64,000 nucleotides of DNA from Terriglobia bacterium (GCA_020072645.1 JAIQGK010000014.1:62001-126000); one strand, 5' to 3'; numbered from the stretch's first letter, positions 25,487 to 34,415 are shown. A program made the numbers and translations. Notes: generated by a model not told the origin, from the sequence alone.

Positions 25487-26900
25487 CTTCTTGCTGCTGG
25501 CAGCTGGCGCGTATGGCGGATCGCGTCCGCGCTACGGCGGAACTGTGCGCATTCTACTTCATGATCGCGTGCTCTCTATTGATCCATTGGGCGACGAGGA
25601 CCGTCCCGCAGCGCGTGATCGCATGGCTGCGCTGGCGTTTGAGAACCTGACACAAGTCGATGCGCAGGGGCGTTTGCGTTCGGGGCTTGCGTTGTCCTGG
25701 CATGCCGACCAGTCCAAACGAGCATGGCAATTTCGGCTACGGCTGGCGAATTTCCATGACGGCACAGTTCTGACAGCGGCTGATGTTGCAGCGAGCCTGG
25801 CGAAGAGTAATCCGGCGTGGAAATACTCCGCGGTTGACAAGCAAACCGTGTCGATAGAAACGCCCTATGCCATCCAGCAAATGCCGGAGTTGCTGGCGCT
25901 GCCGCGCTATGCAATCGTGAAACGCCAGGGCGACGGCAGCAATCCACCAATCCTGATAGGCACAGGAAGTTACAAGCTCAATCAGTGGCAAGCCGGCGAA
26001 CACGCGCAGTTCACCGCGAATGAGGATTACTGGGGCGGACGCCCTTTTGCCGATGCCATTGAATTTCAGATGGGCGCAAGTCTTCGTGACCAGCTCATGG
26101 ACCGCCAGCTTGGCCTTTTTGCGGCGACCGAGTTGAGCGTGGACCAGATCCGCAACGTGGAGCAGAACAACCAGACTGTAACTCTCTCACGTCCGGCTGA
26201 TCTGCTGGCGTTGGTTTTTCTTCAGCCGGACTCCGGCGGAAGGCCGGGTAGGAAGCCCGTGGATGCGCGCGTGCGCCAGGCGCTTGGATTGACAATCAAT
26301 CGCGCGGCCATCAGCAATGTAATCTTTCAGCGCAAGGCAACTCCCGCTTCCGGGCTGTTGCCGCAGTGGCTTACGGGATATGAATTTATGTTTAATGGCG
26401 CAGCAGATATCAATCGCGCAAAAGAGTTGCGCTCGGACGCGGCGGCCTTTGTTGTGATCAGTCCGATTGCGCTCGCGTATGATTTTGCGGATCCGCTGGC
26501 TCGGTTGGCGGCGGAACGCATTGCGGTTGACGCGCGTGAAGCCGGCATCATCGTTCAGCCCTATGCTGAATCCCATCTCTACAGCAAAGCGGCGCGAGCT
26601 TCAATGAATGCGGATGCCGTTTTGTTACGCGTGCCGCTGCAATCGCTCGATCCATCGGTTGCACTGGCGGCGCGCATAGACGATCTGGGAATCGCCCAGG
26701 AAAATACTGCGGCAATACTTGGCGCGACGCGCCCGGAAGACCTGCTGGAGATCGAACGCAAATTGCTGGAGACGAATCGCGTGTTGCCGGTGGCGCATGT
26801 CCCACAGGTGCTTTGGCTCAGCAGCGCGGCGCACAACTGGCAACAAGAATTGAATGGTGCGTGGAGCCTTGACCAGCTTTGGATGGAAGGAGCGCGCTAA
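25449..26900 (+). CDS. Family 5 extracellular solute-binding protein
   Basis: This 483-residue protein has a signal peptide and the SBP_bac_5 fold used by dipeptide/oligopeptide (DppA/OppA) receptors: RPRYGGTVRILLHDRVLSIDPL, LALSWHADQSKRAWQFRLR, GTGSYKLNQWQAGEHAQF, and VRQALGLTINRAAI. No permease or ATPase gene is nearby. The next genes encode a sensor kinase and its regulator, so it may act as a periplasmic ligand sensor rather than a transporter part. GGAAAG precedes its ATG. Confidence 0.82.
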   Translation: MKRLLLQLFATSSFLLLAAGAYGGSRPRYGGTVRILLHDRVLSIDPLGDEDRPAARDRMAALAFENLTQVDAQGRLRSGLALSWHADQSKRAWQFRLRLANFHDGTVLTAADVAASLAKSNPAWKYSAVDKQTVSIETPYAIQQMPELLALPRYAIVKRQGDGSNPPILIGTGSYKLNQWQAGEHAQFTANEDYWGGRPFADAIEFQMGASLRDQLMDRQLGLFAATELSVDQIRNVEQNNQTVTLSRPADLLALVFLQPDSGGRPGRKPVDARVRQALGLTINRAAISNVIFQRKATPASGLLPQWLTGYEFMFNGAADINRAKELRSDAAAFVVISPIALAYDFADPLARLAAERIAVDAREAGIIVQPYAESHLYSKAARASMNADAVLLRVPLQSLDPSVALAARIDDLGIAQENTAAILGATRPEDLLEIERKLLETNRVLPVAHVPQVLWLSSAAHNWQQELNGAWSLDQLWMEGAR

Positions 26901-26903
26901 GCA

Positions 26904-28706
26904 TTGTCCTTAAAGACCAAGCTGCTTCTTCTGGTGACGATCAGCATTACCGCCAGCGTAGGCGCGGTGGCGTGGCTGATTGAAGAGCGCGCGCACGAAG
27001 CTTTCCGCCAGGTGGAGCAGGAGCGCACGTCGGCTCTGGTGAACCAGTTCCGACGCGAATTTGAGCATGCGGGCGACGAGATAACGCACGGCGTGGATTC
27101 AATTGCGGGTTCTGACGCGATGCAGCGCACGTTGACAGAGCTGGCCAACGGCGGAGAATACGCAAACTACGTGAATGAAGCTGCGTCTAACGCGGCGGTG
27201 CAGCGGCTGGATTTTCTTGACCTGATCGCGCCCGACGGCGCGATTATTTCTTCAGCGCACTGGCCCGCGCGCTTTGGATACAAGCAGCGCTGGTTTCTCG
27301 ATCTTCCCTCGCCCTTGCCGCGCCAGGCTTTTCTAAAACATGTTGAAACTCCGCAAGGCAGCGTGCTGGCCATGCTCTGCTTTCGCGTTGTGCCGGTCCA
27401 CGGCTTGAACTATTACCTGATCGGCGGGCGCAAGCTCGATACGGTTGTGCAATCACTCTCTCCGCCGGAAGGTTTGCGCGTGGCCATCTTCAGCGTGCCG
27501 GAGCAGGGATCGGGAGAAATAATTGGTCCGGGCAAAGAGACTTTTAATGCAACCAGGATAATGGCGCTCATCCAGAAAGTTCTGGACAAACATGCTGAGG
27601 ACTCTGTCACCGTCGATCTGGGGCAGGCTCAGGGGAATGAGGAGATTGTGCATGCGATTCCCCTTCCCGGCTATACCGATCGCGTTCCGGCTGTGCTGCT
27701 CGTCGGCAACTCGCTGGAGCAGGAGCTACTACTGGAAAAGCGCATTCGCAACATCAGCCTGATCATTGCCGGAGTGGGCGTTTTTATCGGGGTGGTCGTC
27801 AGCGGGATTGTGACGGCGCGATTCAGCCGGCCTATCAAGACGCTGGCGCAGGCGGCAACGGAAATCGGCCATGGCAATTGGGACGTGCGCGTGGAAACCT
27901 CCGGGAAGGATGAGATCGGCAAGCTTGCCGTGGCGTTCAACCAAATGACGCAAGAACTGATGGGACAGCGCGAGCGCCTGGTGCAGAGTGAACGCGTTGC
28001 GGCATGGCGTGAGCTGGCACGACGACTGGCCCATGAGCTGAAGAACCCGCTCTTCCCTTTGCAGATTACGGTGGAGAACCTGCTGCGCGCGCGGCAAAAC
28101 ACTCCGCAGGAGTTTGATGAAGTATTTCAGGAAAGCACCGCGACCCTGCTGGCGGAAATCGCCAACCTGAAAACCATCATCGGGCGCTTCAGCGATTTTT
28201 CCAAGATGCCCGCGCCGCAGTTGCAGGCGGTCGACTTGAATGAATTAATCCGCAGCATAGCGCAACTGTTTCAGGGCCAGCTCAATCGCGATCCTGGGCG
28301 CATTCAACCGCAATTGCAACTGGGCGACGTGCCGCGGGTAAGCGCCGATCCGGTATTGCTTCGTCGAGTGATAGAAAATCTTGTGCTGAACGCGATTGAC
28401 GCCATGCCGCAAGGCGGCACATTAATTTTCCGCACGATGACCAACTCTGACGATCGGTTTGCGATTTTTGAACTGGCCGATACCGGCGCGGGATTGACGG
28501 CAGAAGAGTGCGAACGCCTGTTCACTCCTTATTACACAACCAAGCAGCATGGCACGGGCCTGGGATTGGCGATTGCGCAATCGGTCATCAGCGATCATCA
28601 CGGGCGAATCACGGTAAGCAGCAAAAAGGAACAGGGGACGACGTTTCATGTGGAGCTGCCGGTGTGGGCAGGTGCGGGCGGCGGCAGGAATGTGAGTGCT
28701 TCATGA
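26904..28706 (+). CDS. Sensor histidine kinase (NtrB/NtrY-like)
   Basis: This is a 600-residue kinase. It has an N-terminal membrane helix, a periplasmic domain (about 30-280) and a second membrane helix (283-304). HAMP (305-357), a HisKA dimerisation helix with phosphoacceptor His377 in RRLAHELKNPLFPLQ, and an HATPase domain (VLNAIDAMPQGG, DTGAGLTAEECERLF, HGTGLGLAIAQSV) follow. The start is TTG, four bases after the previous stop and behind GGAAGGAG. It should phosphorylate the NtrC-type regulator downstream, from which it is separated by an inserted GIY-YIG cassette. Confidence 0.92.
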   Translation: MSLKTKLLLLVTISITASVGAVAWLIEERAHEAFRQVEQERTSALVNQFRREFEHAGDEITHGVDSIAGSDAMQRTLTELANGGEYANYVNEAASNAAVQRLDFLDLIAPDGAIISSAHWPARFGYKQRWFLDLPSPLPRQAFLKHVETPQGSVLAMLCFRVVPVHGLNYYLIGGRKLDTVVQSLSPPEGLRVAIFSVPEQGSGEIIGPGKETFNATRIMALIQKVLDKHAEDSVTVDLGQAQGNEEIVHAIPLPGYTDRVPAVLLVGNSLEQELLLEKRIRNISLIIAGVGVFIGVVVSGIVTARFSRPIKTLAQAATEIGHGNWDVRVETSGKDEIGKLAVAFNQMTQELMGQRERLVQSERVAAWRELARRLAHELKNPLFPLQITVENLLRARQNTPQEFDEVFQESTATLLAEIANLKTIIGRFSDFSKMPAPQLQAVDLNELIRSIAQLFQGQLNRDPGRIQPQLQLGDVPRVSADPVLLRRVIENLVLNAIDAMPQGGTLIFRTMTNSDDRFAIFELADTGAGLTAEECERLFTPYYTTKQHGTGLGLAIAQSVISDHHGRITVSSKKEQGTTFHVELPVWAGAGGGRNVSAS

Positions 28707-28709
28707 GCG

Positions 28710-29144
28710 TTTTTTCTGAAATCCCGACCCTGAGCTTGCCGAAGGGGAGGGAACCCTATTGCCCAGAAGGCTCTGTAGGACTGTGAGCCCGACAGCGCCA
28801 AAGTCTATACGAAGGTTCCAGCGGTGCTACTTTGTCTATATTCTGGCGAGCCTCACTGGGACACTGTATGTTGGTCTTACCGATCACATGAGGAAGCATA
28901 TGATTCAGCATAAGTCCGGGACATTTGATGGCTTTACCAAGAAATATGGAATCGACCGACTTATGTACTTTGAAACTTATACCGAGTCAAAGATTGCTGC
29001 CGATCGTGAACAGCAGATGAAGAAGTATGGACGGGAGAAGAAGATTGCTCTTTTTTCTGGGAGTAATCCCGACTGGAAGGATTTAACCTCGGAGCTGTTT
29101 CAAAGTATAGGGATCTCTCGCTACGCTCGAGATTTCAGAAAAAA
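28710..29144. mobile_element. GIY-YIG cassette bounded by 14-bp inverted repeats
   Basis: TTTTTTCTGAAATC (28710-28723) and its exact complement GATTTCAGAAAAAA (29131-29144) bound about 435 bases. Just inside the left repeat is 'ccctgagcttgccgaaggg', and just inside the right repeat is 'atctctcgctacgctcgaga'; both are REP-like imperfect palindromes. The left boundary is three bases after the kinase stop. The interior is AT-richer than either flank. This looks like an insertion that split the kinase-regulator operon without breaking a gene. Confidence 0.7.
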
Positions 29145-29187
29145 GACCATCGGCGATCACGAAATACCCAAGGACCATGAGAGCTAA
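28783..29187 (+). CDS. GIY-YIG nuclease domain protein
   Basis: This protein of about 134 residues has the single-domain GIY-YIG nuclease layout: CYFVYILASLTGTLYVGLTD (the GIY and YIG elements), HMIQHKSGTFDGFTKKYGIDRLMYFE, and a late catalytic-Glu-type segment ETYTESKIAADREQQMKKYGR. Family members of this length are often found beside REP-like palindromes. GTG at 28783 is the most plausible start; TTG at 28759 is possible. The last residues run past the right inverted repeat into host sequence and overlap the NtrC gene by 11 bases. Confidence 0.8.
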   Translation: MSPTAPKSIRRFQRCYFVYILASLTGTLYVGLTDHMRKHMIQHKSGTFDGFTKKYGIDRLMYFETYTESKIAADREQQMKKYGREKKIALFSGSNPDWKDLTSELFQSIGISRYARDFRKKTIGDHEIPKDHES

Positions 29188-30547
29188 CCTTTTTATCGTC
29201 GATGATGACGCCAACACGCTGGCATCGCTTTCACGCGCCTTCCGGCTGGCGGGACATGAGGCCACGGTGTGTGACAATCCGATCAAAGCGCTGGAGATGA
29301 TCAAAGCGGAAAAGTATGACGTGATCTTTTCTGACGTTGTGATGCCCGCGATGAACGGCCTTGAGCTACTCGAGAAGATCAAAGCCGCGGGCATAGCCAC
29401 GCCAGTGGTGATGATGTCGGGCCAGGCGCACATTGAAATGGCGGTAAAGGCCACGCGACTGGGCGCGCTCGACTTCCTGGAAAAACCGATTTCCACGGAC
29501 AAGCTTTTGCTTACGGTGCAGAACGCGTTGCATCTGGAACGATTGAAACAGGAAAACCAGCAACTGCGGCAGCAACTGGGCAGCGGCGGCATTGTGTTTA
29601 CAGGCGAAAAGATGCGCAAGCTGATGGCGCAGGTGGAGCGCGTAGCCGCCAGCGAGACGCGCGTCTGCATCTTCGGCGAGACCGGCACAGGCAAAGAACT
29701 GATCGCGCGAACGATCCACGACAAGAGCCCGCGCCACGCTGGACCGTACGTCACGCTGAACTGCGCGGCGGTACCGGCAGAACTGATTGAGTCTGAGCTG
29801 TTCGGACATGAGAAAGGATCTTTCACCGGAGCGGCGTCGCGACACATCGGCAAGTTTGAGCAGGCCACGGACGGAACGCTGTTTCTTGATGAAATCGGCG
29901 ACATGCCGCTGGCCATGCAAGCCAAACTGCTGCGCGTGCTGGAGCAGGGCGAAGTGGAACGCATTGGCGGAGACAAGCCGACAAAGGTGAATGTGCGCGT
30001 GGTGGTGGCTACGCATCGGCAACTGGAAGAGCAAGTGAAGCAGGGAAATTTTCGGCAGGACCTGTTTCATCGCATTTTTGTTTTCCCCATTGTGCTGCCG
30101 CCGCTGCGGGAGCGTCCGGAAGATATTCCCGCGCTGGCGGCGCATTTTGCCGCGCAAATTGTGAAACAAAATAACTGGAAGGAAATCACGTTCAGCCCGG
30201 AGGCGTTGCAGGCCCTGCAGGCGCATTCATGGCCGGGGAACATCCGCGAGTTACGCAATGTGGTGGAGCGTCTGTTGCTGTTTGCTGAAGGCGATACCGT
30301 AACGCCCGCCACGGTGCAGGCCGCGCTGCCATCGCAGGCCGTGGGCGGTGGAGGAGTGGCTTTCTCCGGGACCGGCACCCTGGCTGAACGCGTGGAGCAG
30401 GTAGAACGGCAAATGATCCTGGAAGAGATCAAGCGCCACAACCAGAACATCACGAATACGGCGAAAGCGCTGGGCCTGGAACGCAGCCATCTTTATAAGA
30501 AGTGCCAGCAGATGGGGATTGATTTGAAAGAGATACGCAAGGAATAA
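29177..30547 (+). CDS. NtrC-family sigma-54 response regulator
   Basis: This 456-residue regulator has three domains. The receiver domain has the DDD acid pocket at 9-11 and phosphorylation site Asp53 (FSDVVMP). The AAA+ domain has Walker A GETGTGKE (167-174), sigma-54 loop GSFTGA (214-219, usual GAFTGA) and LFLDEIGDM Walker B. The C-terminal Fis-type helix-turn-helix is NITNTAKALGLERSHLYKK. Phosphorylation by the upstream kinase should allow it to open sigma-54 promoters. AAGGA lies just before the ATG. Confidence 0.95.
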   Translation: MRANLFIVDDDANTLASLSRAFRLAGHEATVCDNPIKALEMIKAEKYDVIFSDVVMPAMNGLELLEKIKAAGIATPVVMMSGQAHIEMAVKATRLGALDFLEKPISTDKLLLTVQNALHLERLKQENQQLRQQLGSGGIVFTGEKMRKLMAQVERVAASETRVCIFGETGTGKELIARTIHDKSPRHAGPYVTLNCAAVPAELIESELFGHEKGSFTGAASRHIGKFEQATDGTLFLDEIGDMPLAMQAKLLRVLEQGEVERIGGDKPTKVNVRVVVATHRQLEEQVKQGNFRQDLFHRIFVFPIVLPPLRERPEDIPALAAHFAAQIVKQNNWKEITFSPEALQALQAHSWPGNIRELRNVVERLLLFAEGDTVTPATVQAALPSQAVGGGGVAFSGTGTLAERVEQVERQMILEEIKRHNQNITNTAKALGLERSHLYKKCQQMGIDLKEIRKE

Positions 30548-30667
30548 CTGCTCAGGATTTAACCACAAAGGACACGAAGGAACACAAAGGTTGTTGGGGT
30601 TATCCGGAAATGCTGGTTCCTAATCGAGATTGGCAAGGCGGGCGAGCGTGTGCGAAACTTGAACGCG

Positions 30668-30743
30668 GGGCCTGTAGCTCAACGGTTAGAGCAGCAGACT
30701 CATAATCTGTTGGTTGTAGGTTCGAATCCTACCGGGCCCACCA
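30668..30743 (+). tRNA. tRNA with anticodon CAU, probably tRNA-Ile2
   Basis: The full cloverleaf is visible: acceptor GGGCCTG/CGGGCCC, D arm GCTC...GAGC, anticodon loop CTCATAA, T arm with GGTTCGAATCC, discriminator A and encoded CCA. The acceptor pairs C4-G69 and C5-G68 fit the TilS-recognised tRNA-Ile2, whose C34 is changed to lysidine and reads AUA. An elongator tRNA-Met cannot be fully excluded. Confidence 0.93.
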
Positions 30744-30775
30744 GTCTCTAAATTAATCGAATTATCGTTAGAGAG

Positions 30776-30845
30776 GTCCTTCGCGCTTCGCGCTCAGGAT
30801 TTCGCCTCGCGGCTCAGACGCCGTGAAACCGGCTCAAGTTCGTTG
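30776..30845. repeat. REP-like sequence after the tRNA
   Basis: 'ccttcgcgcttcgcgctcagg' is palindromic, and the following 'tcagacgccgtgaaac' block recurs in changed form near 32720 ('tcagacgtcgtaaaac'). Confidence 0.6.
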
Positions 30846-30847
30846 CC

Positions 30848-31762
30848 CTATTCCGGCAGGACTCTGCCTAAGAATTCTCCTAACACATGCGCAAAGGCCC
30901 GAGGATTGTCCCCTTGCACCGTGTGGCCGGCCTCGCCGACTTGCGCGTAATGTCCATCACGAAATTCATTGGCCAGCTTTTGTGCGTCCTCGCTGGTGAA
31001 GACGTCGCTCAAACTGCCCTGCACGATGAGCGTGGGACAGTTGATCCGCGCAGCTTGCCGGAAGCGTTCCTCCAGCTGCTTTCGCTCCGCTTCCCGGTTT
31101 CTGTTGCCGTGCCACATCCGGAGATCAGTTTTCCTCGTCCATTTGCCGCTGGCGTTCTGGCGAAAATTGTGCAGCAGGCTGCGCCGCAAAAGCCGGGGAT
31201 CACGACGAGGGTTGAACTCAATGGCTTTCTGAATCACCTCGTCCAGTGAATCCAACTCCGCGGTTTGCGATACAAAGTCAAAAATTCTCCTCGCGCCTTT
31301 TGCCAGCATGCTGGGTCCGGCATCCACCAGCACCAGCGCGGCAAGCCGGTGGCTGTGGTGAAAGGCATAGTTAAAGGCATTGAATCCACCCATCGAGTGG
31401 CCCACCAGGACAAAACGATCAAGGCCCAGTTGATCAACGAAGGCTTCAATATCTCCACGGTGAGCATCACCGCTATAATCACCGTCCTCAGCCCACGCGC
31501 TTTCACCATGCCCGCGCTGGTCCATTGCGTGGCAATGATACTGCTGCCGCAGCGCCAGGCACACAACGTCCCAGGTATGTGCATTGAGAGCGGCGCCGTG
31601 GAGAAAGACAATGGGCAGGCAACCGGAGGTGCCCCAATCCAGATAATGGATTTGCATTTGCGGTGTTGTAATTTCACGCGTCTGGGGTAAGACGACCTCC
31701 ACCTCAATGCCTGAGATTTTGGCGGCCAGGACCAGATGTTCCAACTCTTCTGCTGGTTCCAT
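30848..31762 (-). CDS. Alpha/beta hydrolase
   Basis: This protein of about 304 residues is a compact cytoplasmic alpha/beta hydrolase. The oxyanion loop is VFLHGAALNAHTWD, the nucleophile elbow VGHSMGGFNAFN, the likely acid in VQGSLSDVFTSED and the catalytic His in GEAGHTVQGDNP. RGHGESAW follows the second strand, as in epoxide hydrolase, haloperoxidase and C-C hydrolase relatives. The substrate cannot be named. ATG at 31762 has GGAAG upstream; GTG at 31795 is an alternative start. Confidence 0.85.
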   Translation of the reverse strand: MEPAEELEHLVLAAKISGIEVEVVLPQTREITTPQMQIHYLDWGTSGCLPIVFLHGAALNAHTWDVVCLALRQQYHCHAMDQRGHGESAWAEDGDYSGDAHRGDIEAFVDQLGLDRFVLVGHSMGGFNAFNYAFHHSHRLAALVLVDAGPSMLAKGARRIFDFVSQTAELDSLDEVIQKAIEFNPRRDPRLLRRSLLHNFRQNASGKWTRKTDLRMWHGNRNREAERKQLEERFRQAARINCPTLIVQGSLSDVFTSEDAQKLANEFRDGHYAQVGEAGHTVQGDNPRAFAHVLGEFLGRVLPE

Positions 31763-32064
31763 CGCCGGCTTCCGTGTTTGCTGGACCTTGTTCACCTGCC
31801 CCCGGTTACTTTATAAAGCTTTTGGAGCGGACTCCATGGCTCTCCAAATATACATCGGAAATAAGTAGCCTTATCTGCGTGAACGCCACTAAATTCAACA
31901 ATTAGCAAATAGCAATCAGCCAAAAGCGAAGGCTAGTTGCGAACAGGTCGCGACTTTGTGGCTGAGCCACTGCACATGCCATACTGTCCGCGATGGCAGT
32001 TTGGCTTCCAATATTTCCGGCAGCGCATACAGCAGAGCTCAGGCACTGAATCGGGAGCAGATCT
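31763..32064. other. Intergenic spacer
   Basis: It contains 'ttagcaaatagcaatcagcc' degenerate heptamer repeats near 31902, as found at 16470 and 63160. No gene is supported. Confidence 0.5.
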
Positions 32065-32559
32065 TCAATCTGTGTTCGAAAAAATACGGATGTTCTTTGA
32101 TCGACCGATTGCTTTGTAACTGGCTGCCACTTCACCCAGGCTTATGCTTTTCTGCGGCGATTGCGCGCCAACAAAAGATGATGGTCCCAGATCAACGGGC
32201 CTAATTTCTTCCTGCGTTTCCTCCTGCGGGTTCTGCACCGCGGCGGCCGATCCAGGAACGCTCGCTACCGGGGCGTTTTGGTCAACCGGTGTCACAGGAT
32301 AGGTCGCGGTCACCACGCCCTCTGGACTTTCAACGTAACTGCTGGCGCCCGCCCTTCCCTGGTTGGAAATTCCGGCCGTGGGCATCGGCGTGGCAAAACC
32401 TGTCAGGGGCGTTGCCGGCGCTCCGGTTCCCGGCGCGAGAATCGGCTGACGCTGGCCATACTCGACCGTGTTCCCAACGACAATCTTGACGTCCTGTCCC
32501 ATGAAAACTTGAGGAAGGAATGCGCAAAACACAAGAAGAGTGAAAAGCGACTGTTTCAT
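32065..32559 (-). CDS. Exported Pro/Ala/Thr-rich protein
   Basis: This 164-residue protein has a signal peptide (MKQSLFTLLVFCAFLPQVFMGQ) and a low-complexity middle rich in Pro, Ala, Thr and Gly. Its C-terminus is acidic then basic (EETQEEIRPVDLG, then GEVAASYKAIGRSKNIRIF). The motif SLGEVAASYK near the end recalls short segments of other acidobacterial exported proteins, but no family was recognised. ATG at 32559 is used because the longer frame has no signal and no sensible start. Confidence 0.55.
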   Translation of the reverse strand: MKQSLFTLLVFCAFLPQVFMGQDVKIVVGNTVEYGQRQPILAPGTGAPATPLTGFATPMPTAGISNQGRAGASSYVESPEGVVTATYPVTPVDQNAPVASVPGSAAAVQNPQEETQEEIRPVDLGPSSFVGAQSPQKSISLGEVAASYKAIGRSKNIRIFSNTD

Positions 32560-32699
32560 AATGACTCCAAGCCGGCCAGAGACGCAGTCAATATCGGAGC
32601 ATGTTTTGCAATTCGCCCCTGACCTACACCTATGATTATTTTCAAGCCGTGCGACGGTACCAATCTGTGACACGCGTCACTATGTGGAAAAAGCCGCGC

Positions 32700-32800
32700 T
32701 AAGGATTTCATTTCATGGGTCAGACGTCGTAAAACGGCGAGAGCTGAAGGCACGATTTTTACCGCAAAGGACGCAGAGGCCGCAAAGGAGTTCGGGAAAT
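32700..32800. repeat. Repeat block
   Basis: It contains the 'gtcagacgtcgtaaaacggc' block shared with 30806-30838, followed by 'accgcaaaggacgcagaggc' of the palindromic family. Confidence 0.6.
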
Positions 32801-32850
32801 ATGCCCTGAGGCCGCTTCTTGCCCATCACACCCGCACCTCTTTCTACACG

Positions 32851-33621
32851 TTAAGTTCCGCTCTTCTGCTTTCCTCTGGCGTCCCTGAACCAGTTTTTCA
32901 GCCGCTGCGGTGGGACTCCGAGCCAGTAAGCCAGGCGCAGAGAATATATAAGGAGCGCGGTGCGAAACACGCCGTGTTCGATATAACGGCGACCGGAGAC
33001 CGTGACCGGCGTCCTTAAGACCCGGAACTTCCCTGCCTGCTTGATACGCCGCACAAGTTCCACATCCTCAAACAGTGGCCATTCAGGCGCGCCGCCGATG
33101 GAATCAAACACGGACTTGCGGACAAAGATCCCCTGGTCTCCGGTGGCAGAGTTGCGGAAACGCGCGCGAACGTTAATGCCCCAGGCCACAAGGCGCAGAG
33201 ATCGCGGATGCGACTCGGCAAAGCGAACATAGAAAGCGCCGCCGGCAAGTTGCGGGTCAGCCAACGCAGCTTGAAGAGCGTCAATCGCGAGCTGGGAAAT
33301 GACGCAGTCAGCATGAAGAATGAGCAGCGTAATATCTGGAGGGGCTAACGCAGACGCGGTTGCGGCGGTCGTGGAAATTCCGGCAGCGTCTGGAACATCG
33401 AAAGCCGCAGCGGCACCCACGTTGATCTGTGGGCCTTTGCCGCGGATGGAGCGCACCAGCACGATATCCGGCTGGTCCTGAAGCCAGGGCACAGTGCCGT
33501 CGGTGCTGCCACCATCGGACACAATAATTTCCGAGATGCCGTGGCAGGCGCGCAAGGCAGCGATGGTCGCGGGAATTGAGCCGCGTTCATTCAGAACGGG
33601 GATGACCACGGAGAGTTTCAT
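32851..33621 (-). CDS. TIGR04283-type family 2 glycosyltransferase
   Basis: This 256-residue cytoplasmic glycosyltransferase has a GT-A core: LSVVIPVLNERGSIPATIAAL, then EIIVSDGGSTDGTV, LLILHADCVI in place of the DxD, and GDQGIFVRKSVFDSIGG. The pattern matches the TIGR04283 family, named for its link to arsenosugar biosynthesis clusters but found widely. It lies downstream of the TIGR04282 gene on the same strand with a palindromic repeat between. ATG at 33621 gives the typical MKLSVVIP start. Confidence 0.85.
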   Translation of the reverse strand: MKLSVVIPVLNERGSIPATIAALRACHGISEIIVSDGGSTDGTVPWLQDQPDIVLVRSIRGKGPQINVGAAAAFDVPDAAGISTTAATASALAPPDITLLILHADCVISQLAIDALQAALADPQLAGGAFYVRFAESHPRSLRLVAWGINVRARFRNSATGDQGIFVRKSVFDSIGGAPEWPLFEDVELVRRIKQAGKFRVLRTPVTVSGRRYIEHGVFRTALLIYSLRLAYWLGVPPQRLKNWFRDARGKQKSGT

Positions 33622-33654
33622 TTCGACGGCATCTTGCCCCAAAAAAACAATTCT

Positions 33655-33760
33655 TACCACTGATGAACACTGATCACACTGATAAGAAAAAGCCAGTTTG
33701 TCAGTAGATCCATGCGTGGAGCATTGTTTGATCAGTGTTTATCAGTGTAAATCAGTGGTA
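33655..33760. repeat. Inverted 'actgat' repeat between glycosyltransferase genes
   Basis: The left arm (33655-33682, units TACCACTGAT, ACACTGAT, ACACTGAT) and the right arm (33731-33760) are imperfect inverse copies around about 48 unrelated bases. Placed within a likely operon, it could form a hairpin in the mRNA. Confidence 0.85.
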
Positions 33761-33764
33761 GGGC

Positions 33765-34415
33765 TTATTTTTGTTGCGACATGCGGCGCAGCAGTTCAGC
33801 GGTCTTCGGCGCGGCGGCAGGATCGCCGGCAAGCTGGCGGCGGAGGCGTTCAAGATCATCATGGCTATCAATATCGAACCAGGGATTGATGAGCACGGTC
33901 TTCATGCCGAACTGTTCCAGCTTGTGCGTGGTGGCGGCCAGCGTGGTGGAATGGCTCCACTGGATTCCTTCCAGCACGCCCACGGGACAATCCTTGAGGC
34001 CGATGAGGTAGAAACCGCCGTCAGAGGAAGGACCAAGCACGGCGTCAGCGTTTTGCAAAGCGTGGCGCGCAGTTTGAAGATAAGCCGGGGGAAGGCCGGG
34101 ACTGTCCGCGCCAATAGCCAGCACAATGGGCTTGCGCTTGAGGGCCAGACGCAGCACTTTTTCCAGACGGTCGCCCAGGTCGCCTTCAGACTGCAGCCAG
34201 ACTTCTTCCGGCTTGAAGTAAGGACGGTCAAAAGTTTTGGTGGCGGCAATAATGCATTCCGCCCACGAGACCGTGCGGACCATGGCGACCGTGTCTTCAA
34301 GAAACGCTTCCGCCAGTTCCGCCGCGCGTTCCGGACCAAGCTCCGGAATGAGCCGGGTCTTCACCGATCCGGGGATTGGCGGTTTAGCGAAAATGCAGAC
34401 GATGGCTTCCGGCAT
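33765..34415 (-). CDS. TIGR04282/DUF2064 nucleotidyltransferase-like protein
   Basis: This 216-residue Rossmann-like protein opens with IVCIFAKPPIPGSVKTRLIPELG. ADSPGLPPAYL and LGPSSDGGFYLIGLK follow, all typical of DUF2064 (TIGR04282), a relative of CofC/MobA-type nucleotidyltransferases. The family often sits with TIGR04283 enzymes, as it does here, and is thought to act on sugar precursors. AGGAAAC precedes the ATG. Confidence 0.87.
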   Translation of the reverse strand: MPEAIVCIFAKPPIPGSVKTRLIPELGPERAAELAEAFLEDTVAMVRTVSWAECIIAATKTFDRPYFKPEEVWLQSEGDLGDRLEKVLRLALKRKPIVLAIGADSPGLPPAYLQTARHALQNADAVLGPSSDGGFYLIGLKDCPVGVLEGIQWSHSTTLAATTHKLEQFGMKTVLINPWFDIDSHDDLERLRRQLAGDPAAAPKTAELLRRMSQQK

